This document shows positions 38,058 to 46,415 of a DNA stretch of 46,415 nucleotides, piece by piece. A model generated the notes under the pieces. It was not told the DNA's origin. It ran no database searches and saw only the letters and a program-made list of their open reading frames with translations. The position numbers and the translations under genes were made by a program. Source of the stretch: Chara braunii (Eukaryota > Streptophyta > Charophyceae > Charales > Characeae); NCBI GenBank assembly GCA_003427395.1, contig BFEA01000171.1, positions 1,922,944-1,969,358 of the forward strand. Direction: 5' to 3'. The first letter of the stretch is position 1; each line of letters starts with the position of its first letter.

Positions 38058-39578
38058 AGAACCGTCTGGATTTCGACTTTTCTTCCCTCCTTTCGTGAAT
38101 GCATGAGCGCGTGAATGTGTGTGCTCACACGTGTGCACCTGATTAAACGCTCGTTTAGCGACTACAAAAGTTTGTTCGTGATCAGTGTTTTAACTGAATG
38201 TGAGCTCATATGAACATGCGTGTAACCGTGTGGACAGATGAGTGCATGATAGTGCGTGTTTGCAAGTCTGACGACAGTGTGTGCAGGTGGCTGTTTGAGT
38301 ATCCAGGTCCATTTCTTGGTCGAGCCTGCCTGTACAAGAATCACAGTAGTAATTTTGGTTACGTCCTGTGGTTTTGTCCTTTCTGATTGGATGGGGAAAA
38401 TAAGGAAAGTGCTGAGAAAAGTCTTTTACATTCTTGTTAAGTTTTCACTTGATGGTGATTGACTGCCTACTCGCTCGGTTTTAGCATGTCTCGATTGAGA
38501 AGAGTAATTTGATCTTTCCATCATGGATGGCAGGGTCTCAATCACGTTGTGAGGTTCCTCGTCAAATGCGCCTCATGCATTTCTTCTATCTGTACTCGAT
38601 AAGCCTCCATTCCAGTTGACCCCAACGTGGGTGATAGCCCTAAGGCAATTTCCTTCGGGACCTGGTCCACGTCCTTTCGAAAGGAAGAGCTGGTTAATTC
38701 GTCTGCTTGGGAGACGGATGCCGGGTGTCCTTTAGAACGGATAGTGCAAGGTCCTCATTCTGGTTTGCATTGTCAGACTGAGTGTTAACTGGTCCATTTT
38801 TTTTGTCGTGATATACGTTTCTGGAATATTACTTGATGCTTTTCATCTCGACACATGGGGTTTGAACGAAAGCAAAGTAAATCCGTGCTCTACATGTAAA
38901 TCAGGAAAAACACAGAACTTGTTTTCCGTAATCAGAGTTTTGAGTTTGGGACGATGATAAGACTGTACTCAAATCGACAGTGAGTATCGACCTGGTCGAC
39001 ATCTGGTTTTAATGAACTTGAGTACGGACTAGTCATGGACTAAGAGCTAGAATTTTCAAACGAGACCCAAACTCTGAACTCTAGCCCTGTCAAGGTTTTT
39101 AGCTAAAACAGTACTGTGAAAACGGTCGGTCTTTGGACTGGGCGTTGGCAGGCTATACAAGAGGCCGAAATACTGAACTACTGAGTCAGAGTACTCAGGT
39201 TGATACCGTGTGGCGCGTGAGTGGCAGAACAGGTAGCGCCCAGCCACACTCAGATTTGCGGCTCCGAGTTAGACCGAACCGAGAATAACAGACCGAGGGA
39301 CACGAAGCCTGGCATAACGATACTGCGCTGGGACTCAGAGGGAATGAGGGACTGAGTCAGGGTGTGCTGAGCGTTGTCTTACGTCTACACCCACTGGGCT
39401 ATCCACAGTCTCAAACCCAGAAGGACGCCGACTTAGTCGAAATCGAAACTCAACGTTTGCACAGCTACCCTTGAAAACTCGAGGGGACGCCTGGGTGGCA
39501 GATGAGTGGAGACAAACCGAGTGGTTATGCTGTATCTACTTGGGCAGTGAATCCCAATAAGAGAGTGGAAAGAAAATC
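36464..39578. other. Long gene-free stretch
   Basis: About 3.1 kb in which no open frame exceeds about 80 codons and none looks like a protein. It includes a TGAGTCACGGAG region near 36660, short T runs, and several small stem-loops (for example CCTTTCGAAAGG near 38674). I see no RNA gene I can name. Confidence 0.5.
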
Positions 39579-39830
39579 ATGGGGAGTAGATACAAACTGG
39601 AGGTAACCTACTCTCTCCGTTTAGACAGAGGAAATGGTTGGGAGGAGAAAGCAATCAGCAATATCCAGTGTACTTGTGGGTGGATGAGGGAAGAAGCACT
39701 AAAACTAGTGAAGGATCAGAAATCCATCGAGTATTTATTTTACATTCACGGACAAGACGGGAAATTACACAGTACTTATTCGTTTATCGAGACGGTTGAA
39801 CAGACCAGGGTGAAGGCTAAGAGAGCATGA
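39579..39830 (+). CDS. Type II motif protein G2 (unknown family, 83 aa)
   Basis: An intact small ORF with ATG start. It reads RYKLEVTYSLRLDRGNGWEE, then CTCGWMREEALKLVKDQKSI, then YLFYIHGQDGKLHSTYSFIE, and ends basic. The core WMREEALKLVKDQKSIEYLF aligns with G1 and G3 in front of gag of element 3. It lies 0.85 kb upstream of the intact type I ORF on the same strand. The only other place in the window with both families is the pre-gag array. Function unknown; no signal peptide or membrane segment. Confidence 0.55.
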   Translation: MGSRYKLEVTYSLRLDRGNGWEEKAISNIQCTCGWMREEALKLVKDQKSIEYLFYIHGQDGKLHSTYSFIETVEQTRVKAKRA

Positions 39831-39899
39831 GAGTTTACAGATCTCTCTTTCTCCGGGGACCTAGCCAATGAATCTAGTCAGAATGTAACACACGGCTAT

Positions 39900-40560
39900 A
39901 GTACTACGCGTTGTTGGCAGTGACCAGTACTCAGCGCTGTTGGCAGTGACCAGTACTCAACGCGGTTGGTAACGAACATGCAGCATACAACCAATCCTCA
40001 GACAACATTCAACCAGTGACTAAGTGACTCTCAATCAGTCCCTTCAAATAACAATCAATCACCTAATCGATCAGCATACTCTGTGCTCAACACTTAACAG
40101 CCAAAACCAATGATTCCGTGATCAGTTTGCTCCATAGTTTCAACTACGTGTATCTCCAGATGACAGCATTCTGCCATCTCTGCAACATTCAGTTTTCTGA
40201 GTCAATGATCCCAGCAACATTCATTTTTCTCAGTCAATGATCCCAACAACATTCAGTTTTCTCAAGTCAGTAATTAATCAGTAATATTCTGTTTTCTGAT
40301 CAGCAGTCAATCAGCATTCAGAGTACCATTCAGATCAGCATTCAGAGTATCATTCAGAACAACATTAAGAGTATCATTCAGAACAACATTCAGAGTACCA
40401 TTCAGAACAGCATTTAGATGCAGTGTCCGGAAACAGCATTCTGAAACAGCATTCTGAAACAGCATTCTGAAACAGCATTCAAAAACAGCATCCAAAGACG
40501 GCACCTTGAACAGTGTTCGAAAGGCATTCAAACAGTATTCAAACAAGCGTTCAGGGGCTT
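39900..40560 (+). repeat. Minisatellite cluster (CATTCAG and AACAGCATT repeats)
   Basis: Four 24-bp units lie at 40315, 40339, 40363 and 40387, each with two CATTCAGA words. Then come four 13-bp GAAACAGCATTCT-like units from 40430 to 40481. Upstream are two copies of GTTGGCAGTGACCAGTACTC near 39914 and 39939, and three copies of CAACATTCA-TTTTCT-AGTCAATGATCC near 40180-40260. The minus-strand open frame here is repeat translation only. Confidence 0.85.
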
Positions 40561-40682
40561 GCTAGTCCATTAGCATTTGACGATTGTTCAGTGGACAGCG
40601 TCTGATTCGGCCCGCGGCGGATTTCTGTCAATTAAGCACAGTCTCTTCCCCTCCTATCAGGGAGTCGCTATTTACCGAATAC

Positions 40683-41282
40683 ATGAGAGATATCAACCCC
40701 ATCACAGTTGACCAGTCGGTCCTTGACAGCCTCAATTCGATTGCCGCCAGGGAGAGCTTCCCCTATAAGTATGTCAAGATTGATGGCTTCAGGCGTGAAG
40801 ACCTGTCAATCTTCGTTGCTCTCACAGAATTCGCAGGAGGTGTGGTCAAGGAACTGCGGATATATCTGAAGAAGGGGAAAAATACACATCCTCATTTTGA
40901 TGCAGTGTGGGCCGCAGCAGCCGGGTTTGTGCAATGGAAAGCTGAGAGACTCCAGGGGAGCGCAAACCCAGTCTATAGCCTTGGCCCTAAGCTTTTCATT
41001 GACTACCTCAAGCCTCCGGTTCCTTACTACTTCACTGACGGATCATATTGGGGTGACCTTGTAGATCTAGTCAAGAGATACATATCGCCGGCTGTGATCG
41101 ACTACGAGGCAGTGACTGAGCCCTCCGAGTTTTCACATCTCAGGAGGGGCATCTTCTTTCAGCCCTATCTCCCCACTCTATGGGAGGAATTTTGTGCTAT
41201 GGTTGATTTTCGTATCATGGGACTTGGATGGAAATGTTTGGAACTAGCAGGCTTCAGGTGGCTTTACATTCAGAAACCATAA
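40683..41282 (+). CDS. Type I domain protein F, intact (199 aa, unknown family)
   Basis: First ATG at 40683; the frame is open upstream to 40584. It reads VLDSLNSIAARESFPYKYVK, then LSIFVALTEFAGGVVKELRIY, then AVWAAAAGFVQWKAERLQGS, then YLKPPVPYYFTDGSYWGDLV. This aligns over ~135 residues with domains A-D at 23.4-25.2 kb, especially C. A further ~60 residues (FFQPYLPTLWEEFCAMVDFR, then LGWKCLELAGFRWLYIQKP) are unique. It has no stop or frameshift, unlike the array, so it may be a working gene or a younger copy. It is richer in G+C than the array copies. No known family recognised, and no signal peptide or transmembrane helix is evident. Confidence 0.65.
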   Translation: MRDINPITVDQSVLDSLNSIAARESFPYKYVKIDGFRREDLSIFVALTEFAGGVVKELRIYLKKGKNTHPHFDAVWAAAAGFVQWKAERLQGSANPVYSLGPKLFIDYLKPPVPYYFTDGSYWGDLVDLVKRYISPAVIDYEAVTEPSEFSHLRRGIFFQPYLPTLWEEFCAMVDFRIMGLGWKCLELAGFRWLYIQKP

Positions 41283-41727
41283 CCTCAGAGAATACGAAGA
41301 CATGGCAAGAAGCCCAAACGGCGGACAACAAAGTGAGAGATTGAGTGTGAAATTCAGGGGGATGAGTGAGGACTCTTGATTTGTGTTGGCCATGCTCTCT
41401 TTCATATGTACTTCCAAAGATTGTTATGAGTTCTCATACATTTGACTCTGTCTTTGCTCGAGTCAGTTGGTCTTGCTTCTTGCATTGTTCTTGTTTGATG
41501 ATTGTTTTCATGGATGATTCTGTCACGGTTCTCAAAATCAGATTGACATAATTTGATGCATCCGTAGCACTCTGCAATTTTTATGATTATTATTCACAAG
41601 ATTCTCTGCTGTTCCGAATCAAAATACAAGATTCCTAAGACCGGGGGCCGGTGAAGACCGCAATTAAAGGGTCTCGCTCGAAGCCGGACGCACACAACAG
41701 GAAGAGATTTGCATTATTTAATTTATT
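41283..41727. other. Gene-free junction region
   Basis: Between the type I ORF and the minus-strand element. It contains T-rich and A-rich words, including ATTTAATTTATTTTATTTATTG at 41717-41738. That could supply AATAAA-type polyadenylation signals for a minus-strand transcript. No gene seen. Confidence 0.45.
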
Positions 41728-41870
41728 TTATTTATTGCAATCACGTACAAAACCCTGCGTGACAGCCTGTTGGCTTTTCGGTCGCCTAAAGCTATCCGAC
41801 TGAAAAAAGTGCGACACTGTCCTGGCGGCATCGCAAACACCCATGCCGACCCGAAATGGTCGCGCGCTCC

Positions 41871-42922
41871 TCAGCGGAAAGGACACCGCGAGGAGGGACA
41901 AAGCCCTGAGGGAGGTCCTGCTAGCCACCGAGACACGCGTATGCCTGTACCATCATACAAGGCAATGTCCATCAAGCGGACGAGTGGTGCGTCACCGTTT
42001 TGGCGGCGAGGAGAGCGGGGAGCAGAGGTCTGCGCTACGGCCGAGTAAGTCCGCGCAGGTCCTGGAGAAGTGGGTGCAACTGACTGTCCGTCCGGGCCGC
42101 ATGGTGGAGCGGTGGGGGGAACAGCGGCAAGCTGCGAGGGAGCTGCGGTAGAAGAGGTCGCAGCCGCCGGGGGAGTAGGAAGGAGGTAGGATGGGGATGG
42201 AGGGGGTGCAGGGTGGGGGAAGCGAGCCGACAAGAATGGAAGAGTAGAGGAAGAAGAGGGTGCGCCCGAAGGCGCGGCCACCTGTGAGCGTGGGGGTGGC
42301 TAAAGGCGTAAGAGGGCGAGGTCGACCGAGGTCTGGACAAACTCGTCCTTTGAACGTAGATCGAGCGAGGAGTGACAGGAGGAAGTGTGGGGGAAGTGGA
42401 CGCACGAGCGGCGCTGGGCATCCCATAGGGGCGAGAGCCAAGTGGCGTTGCGGTCGTGCGAAGGGGAGGGAGAAGCGGGGCACCCGGAAAAGCTAAAACC
42501 ACGGCAGCGGGTTGTGGTCCTGTAGCCGTAGTGACCGGAATCTGGGCAGGTGCGCCCGTAGGGTGAGGGAAGGTCTGGCCCGTGGCGGTCGTCGTGCTAG
42601 GAGCGTGGACGGTCACCAGGATGGCCGGGTCGGGGGCGGCAGAGGAGGAAGCTTCGCCGTGGCCACCATGTCGGAGAACGGGGGACTCGGACTGGGAGCC
42701 ATTGGAAGAGAGAGAGTGGGGAGAGGAAGAACGACCAACGTCCTGGAGTTGTCGCAGGCCAGCGGCAAGAGTCACCGTTTGCGCCTGTAAGGGCGCAAGG
42801 AGGGAGGTGATGAGGGTGTGCAGATCCCCCTGGGGCTAGTGACCCTGGTCCGTCGGCACGAGTGTGGAGCCCGATACCGAGGTCATCGTCGCCTCGGCGG
42901 CTTGTGACACATCGTCGGTCAT
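41871..42922 (-). pseudogene. gag-like protein of element 4 (N-terminal, frameshifted)
   Basis: ATG at 42922 (minus). The frame reads MTDDVSQAAEATMTSVSGST, a TAG at 42838-42836 where CAG would fit, then DLHTLITSLLAPLQAQTVTL and AAGLRQLQDVGRSSSPHSL. A long Pro/Ser/Thr/Ala-rich linker follows. Near 42290 the meaningful frame shifts to the one covering 42281-41871: SQLAAVPPTAPPCGPDGQS, TYSAVAQTSAPRSPRRQ, and LVRLMDIALYDGTGIRVSRW. The last resembles the start of a gag capsid. The helix-then-disordered-then-capsid layout fits plant gypsy Gag. No zinc knuckle remains. The overlapping 42483-41992 frame is a shadow. Confidence 0.5.
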
Positions 42923-43360
42923 GGGGAGGTAACGGGCCGGGCTAGGGAGGGCCAGAGGAGGTCCGCGTGAGCGGAAGGCGTAGGGGGAGGTCTGCGATAT
43001 AAAGCGACGGGTGGCGCTAGTAAATCGAGCGCGGGCGCCGTCAAAGAGGCAGGGGTGGTTCGGATCCAGGGTGGCCGAATGAGAAGGGAAGGTAAGGGGG
43101 GGGTAGGAAAACCCTAAACCCTAGAAAAACCTTAAGGAAAACCTAACCGGAGTTTGAGTGGTTAGGGTAGGGTACTGGTGACCTAATCAAGAAAATAAAA
43201 TAGCAAACATTGGGGGGGAAAGGCGGGAGAAAAATAAATAAACAGCGAAATTTCGAGAGAAAAATAAAAATAAATAAGGAAATAAATAAATAATAAAAAA
43301 TAATTAAAAAAATAAGGAAACAAAATATGAAGATCGAAATAATATTTATTTTTTTAGAAT

Positions 43361-43680
43361 TTTCGACAGCATTTCCCTACCTCCCATGGGGTCAAGAATG
43401 TGCCAAGGGGAAGGGAGAGACCAAGATAAGCACACTAGGTTTCAAAATGCCGCAAATTAAAAATTTTAGAAAATAAATAAATAAATAATAAATAAATAAA
43501 TAAATAAGTGAATAAGTGGATGAGGAGGTGGAGAGAAATGAAGTATCTGATTTTTCAAAAATTTCGGCAGCATTTCGTTACCCCCATGGGGTCGAAGTGT
43601 GCCGAGAACAACTAAGTGAAAGAAAAACAGAAAATTCCGACAGCACTTCGTTACCCCCACGGGGTCAAAATCTGTGCCGA
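43361..43680 (+). repeat. Three copies of a ~45-bp unit centred on CCCCATGGGG
   Basis: Copies lie at 43361-43405, 43562-43605 and 43635-43680. Each has TTYCGRCAGCAYTTCG followed by TTACCCCCAYGGGGTCRAAR and TGTGCC; the first copy is the most diverged. A GTGCCGCAAAxxAAA word occurs between or after them (43449 and 43716). Confidence 0.75.
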
Positions 43681-44415
43681 AAGCAAGAAAGATCAACTCC
43701 TAGTCAGATTTAAGGGTGCCGCAAAGAAATTCGAATTTTTAGAATAAATAAAAGAAAAAATAAAATAAATCAGAAAATGAGAAGGGAGGGGGGGGAAATA
43801 AGATAATTCGAATTTTTTGAGAAAAGAGAAAATTGAAATCAAAGAGAAAGAGAAAAGAAGAAAAACAGAAAAATTCAAAGTAAGGGGGGGGCAAGGGGAT
43901 GAAAGAGTGATGAAGAAGAGAGAAATAGGTGAGAGAGAGAGGAGTGAAGTGGGAGATGGGGGAGATGAGATTAGTAGAAGATGGTGAGTGGGGAGGCCTG
44001 ATGCCACAGCAATGACAGGATGATGATGATGATCTAGGGTTGGCTGAGATCTTGATCAGCCACCCTACTGCCACAGTCACACAACCCCCTAGCCAGGGGG
44101 GGAAGCTTGAGCTGCTGCAAAACTGCTGCTGCAGCAGTAGAAAAATAGTACAAAAAAAATAATGTGGTGCAGCCCCCTAACCAGGGGGGTCTTCAATCTT
44201 CAGAGCAGGCTGCCACGTGGCACTGCAGATGGCCACGTGCGCAGGAAGCAGCAGCCAGGGGGAAGGGGAGGGGGAGGGGGGGGGGGAGGCAAATAGCAGC
44301 CCGGACGTTGCTGCCCTGTTGGTCGCTGCTCGCCGGCGGTGGGGGGGGGTGTTAAATAGCTGGCACGCACCTCTTCAACAGCAACGTGCCACGCTACAAA
44401 GTCATATATATAGTA

Positions 44416-44482
44416 TGGCGAGTGTGTTATAAAAGCAGCCACGCACCCGCAAGGCCTGCAACTGCCTGGGTTCAAACCCCAG
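44416..44482 (+). other. tRNA-like A and B boxes (SINE-head candidate)
   Basis: CTGGG-TTCAAAC-CCCAG (44466-44482) is a perfect T-arm with a B-box (GGTTCAAAC). TGGCGAGTGTG at 44416-44426 approximates an A-box, 42 bases upstream. No acceptor stem can be formed, so this is not a tRNA gene. It could be the head of a tRNA-derived SINE or a decayed tRNA copy. Confidence 0.35.
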
Positions 44483-44757
44483 CGGCAGCAAGATCCCGGA
44501 TCTTGATAATATAAATCCGGGAGCGGGGCGGGGCAGCGCGTGGGCACGTGGTGCGTGCGTGTGCGGCTGCGGCTGCCTTGGCCTTCACGCGTCGTGACGG
44601 CTCTCCCTTTTCCGCCACGTGTCACTTCCTGCTGCACCTTTTTTTTTCCCCCCTAGTTTTCGTTGAAAACCGCCCGAAAAATAGCGAAAAAACCTGCCAT
44701 CGGGTTTTGTTGTTTTCCCTGTTGTGCGGTGGGTGGGGGCGAGTGGGGAACGTTCCC

Positions 44758-44769
44758 GCTCCGATACCA
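44758..44769 (-). other. Primer-binding site of element 4
   Basis: The minus strand reads TGGTATCGGAGC, identical over 12 bases to the site of element 1. It lies one base after the LTR end (GTCCGCCACA). After these 12 bases the two elements differ. Confidence 0.75.
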
Positions 44770-44773
44770 GTGT

Positions 44774-44802
44774 GGCGGACCCACCAGGTATGGTGGTCCG
44801 CC
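44774..44802. other. Strong hairpin at the LTR end of element 4
   Basis: GGCGGACCCACC, loop AGGTAT, GGTGGTCCGCC: 11 base pairs with one bulged C, ending three bases from the LTR terminus and beside the primer-binding site. Confidence 0.7.
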
Positions 44803-45234
44803 TGAACAGAGATGGAGATGGAGGAAGAAGGGGAGCGAGATGGCACAGCGCAGCTCCCACGCCAGACTCCAACGCACGTACTCCAAACTGTGCGAATGCA
44901 GAATGAATCCGAAAACAGACAACAGTTGGGGTATACCCCAGCGCACTGACGGGACTGGAGTGGACTGGCTGGTACCGACAGAGGTACCGACCTGGACTGG
45001 ACTGCCCCGAATACAACACAGACCTGTGAGAACAAGCCAAGGGGCTGGTCTCACAGGCCAACCAGAGGTCCGCTACGCCCTGCCAGCATTGATTGCCTCG
45101 GAACCAGGGTGTTAACTGAGCAGGGACGCCCTTTGATGATAGTTTTTTTTTTTTTTGAGAAAAATATGAGAACAACTTGCACCAAGTACTAATAAAAACA
45201 GCCTCAAAGGGGTTAATAGAAGGAAACAGACATC

Positions 45235-45241
45235 TATATAG
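45235..45241 (-). promoter_or_regulatory. Possible LTR promoter TATA (TATATAG), element 4
   Basis: The minus-strand word is TATATAG, about 465 bases upstream of the LTR end. It is the best TATA candidate in the visible LTR, with no comparison copy to support it. Confidence 0.35.
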
Positions 45242-46269
45242 TACTAAATGCAAAGGGCCCTTTGGTTTTTTGGAAGAACATTTAGGTCGAGAAATACCTG
45301 CCTTAGAGCCTTTCCGTAGCCCACCCCTACCTGCCTCATCCCTATATCCCGATACTTAGTCTCTACTAGGCCTCACACCCCCAACTGCTAGGTTATAGAG
45401 TGGCACGACCCACCCTATAAGACTCCCACCTGCTAGGCTACAGCCTACAGGGCAAAACGACCCGCCCCGGCTCCGACCAGCGTCGACTAAGTACCAGCTT
45501 ACCAAAGGACACTAGAGTGTCTTCCACCCTCGACTACTCCCCAGATCACTCTACAGGGTCTCTTGCCCTCGTACACCTCGAGTTACAGGGCAGCACGACC
45601 AAACCCTAGCACTGACCAGCGTCGTTCTGGCCTCGTCCATTCGCAAACCCACGGGGACCCAAGACTACAACAAATACCAGACAAGCCACCAATCAGCACC
45701 ATAACTGTAGTTCCGATCATTCAACTCTTTCAGGCACTGGTTGCAGATGTCCCACATAAAATACCTCACAACCCTACTCTGGCAAGTCTTACTGCGATGA
45801 AGTCACCATCTTCACCAACGCTGTACCCTATTTCCACCCTGTAGGCTAGCCCCATGGCCGCAGAGCGCATTATTCCCCACCATCGCAACCACAGCCCCCG
45901 GCCACTAGTGCCGGGTTATAAAGATTTGTTTTAATCAGAAAATTCAATCCCATTCAAGAACATATTGAGAAATCAGAAAATCAGAAGATTGAAAAAACCA
46001 TATACACGTTTCAGCGCCTACTATTCCCACAAGAAGAGGGGAAGGGAGGGAAAAAAACACCCTCTCTCCCCATGGAAACTCCAGCGCCTATTCAATTCTC
46101 GATTGCATGTACAAGGCTCACAAGAACCAAAACAGATTACTCCTCTCCCCTAAAAAAACAACCCCCTGTCTGATCACTGCCTCTGCGGGGAAGCGCCCCC
46201 TCACCTCCCAGCCCAAGTGCAGAACAACCCCCTAAATACCACTCCTGCTCCCCTGTGTTGCCACGTGTT

Positions 46270-46350
46270 TGATGAACGCGCGTTTCGTGTTCATGTTTTG
46301 AACGCGTTGAACGCGTGTTCATAGAACGCGGCTGAACGCGTTTGACGCGT
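46270..46350 (+). repeat. GAACGCG repeat cluster
   Basis: GAACGCG occurs five times in about 65 bases, several extended to GAACGCGTT or GAACGCGTG, with a related TGACGCGTTT. One near-palindrome, TGAACGCGTTGAACGCGTGTTCA, spans about 46298-46320. MluI-type ACGCGT words are unusually dense here. Confidence 0.75.
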
Positions 46351-46373
46351 TTGCGCAGGGCTGGGCTGAGGGC

Positions 46374-46415
46374 CGTGTGGGTGTGTGGGTGTGTGGGTGT
46401 GTGGGTGTGTATGTG
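46374..46415 (+). repeat. (GTGTGTGG)n microsatellite at window end
   Basis: Four GGG runs (46379, 46387, 46395, 46403) are spaced by TGTGT, giving a sequence able to form a G-quadruplex. It may continue outside the window. Confidence 0.85.

Larger units (their letters stand above)
42923..44757 (-). other. Leader of element 4: AT-rich, GA-rich and repeat-rich
   Basis: Between primer site and gag on the minus strand. It contains AAACCCTAAACCCTAG at 43108-43124 (a telo-box-like word), AAATA-rich tracts at 43180-43520, three 45-bp repeats (listed separately), a purine-rich tract at 43790-43950, and two CCCCCTA-CCAGGGGGG segments (44085 and 44172). The open frames here come from low complexity. 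Confidence 0.45.
41700..46415 (-). mobile_element. LTR retrotransposon element 4, minus strand, 5' part only
   Basis: Reading the minus strand from the window end: 5' LTR (46415 to 44771), primer-binding site (44769-44758), a 1.8-kb leader rich in simple repeats, and a decayed gag-like ORF (42922 to about 41870). No pol follows, so the element is truncated near 41.7 kb. Assignment to Ty3/gypsy rests on the primer site and gag style and is not proven. Confidence 0.6.
44771..46415 (-). repeat. 5' LTR of element 4 (partial; continues past window end)
   Basis: The LTR ends in GTCCGCCACA on the minus strand, next to the primer site. Its other end is not in the window. A minus-strand TATATAG lies at 45235-45241. 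The last bases of the LTR form a strong hairpin (44774-44802). Plus-strand ORFs in this area show no protein features. Confidence 0.55.

Noticed and set aside
39900-40480. CRISPR-like regular repeats
   Set aside because: Direct repeats without unique spacers, in a eukaryotic context; a minisatellite.
40307-40546. Minus-strand ORF with NxTLN repeats
   Set aside because: Translation of the CATTCAG minisatellite.
41992-42483. 163-codon minus-strand ORF overlapping the gag-like frames of element 4
   Set aside because: It overlaps two better frames and is Pro/Leu/Ser-rich without a consistent motif; a shadow frame.
43108-43124. AAACCCTAAACCCTAG as interstitial telomere
   Set aside because: Two units only, a common telo-box-like word. 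Not a telomere tract.
44585-45253. Minus-strand ORFs over the element 4 LTR end
   Set aside because: They span the primer-binding site and LTR boundary, which are better explained as non-coding. No conserved motifs.

Overview
This is a eukaryotic, repeat-dominated stretch and I see no ordinary host gene in it. The best lineage clue is a U6 snRNA copy (13493-13590, minus strand) whose 5' stem-loop and 3' end are of the plant type, not the animal type. Together with plant-style Ty3/gypsy elements primed by initiator-tRNA-Met-like sites and a plant L1-like LINE, this points to a streptophyte: a land plant or a charophyte alga. A second gypsy lineage (23.4-31.7 kb) resembles elements I associate with fungi, so a charophyte with a mixed repeat load (Chara-like) is my guess, not a demonstration.

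Layout. (1) 1-12050: GC-rich Ty3/gypsy element 1, plus strand. It has a partial 5' LTR, PBS, decayed gag and pol (protease, RT lacking its YxDD box, RNase H, a PHD-like finger, integrase), 3' accessory ORFs, and a complete 2.4-kb 3' LTR. (2) 12051-15095: gene-free DNA with a MITE-like inverted repeat, the U6 retropseudogene and short tandem duplications. (3) 15096-17649: a solo LTR of the element-1 family. All three LTR copies carry a related ORF. (4) 17650-23372: a broken LINE with ORF1, endonuclease, RT (FAYD instead of FADD), a zf-RVT tail and a TTGA-repeat end. (5) 23373-31724: AT-rich gypsy element 3. Its pre-gag region encodes a tandem array of an unrecognised ~140-residue domain (type I, four copies) and a shorter unrecognised motif (type II, two copies), followed by gag, protease, RT, RNase H and an integrase with an intact DDE triad. 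(6) 31725-38.1 kb: non-coding repeats, two tentative LTR fragments and an antisense acidic ORF. (7) 39579-41282: a second locus with one type II ORF and one intact type I ORF. (8) 41.7 kb to the window end: minus-strand gypsy element 4, with gag remnant, long leader, PBS and a 5' LTR that runs off the window.

The retroelement ORFs are broken by frameshifts and stops, several of which look like CGA-to-TGA or CAG-to-TAG changes, so most of this is fossil DNA. The candidate for something undescribed is the type I / type II domain family, found both in front of gag in element 3 and at 39.6-41.3 kb, where it is still open. Next in interest are the PHD-like finger inside pol of element 1 and the ORF conserved in the element-1 LTRs.
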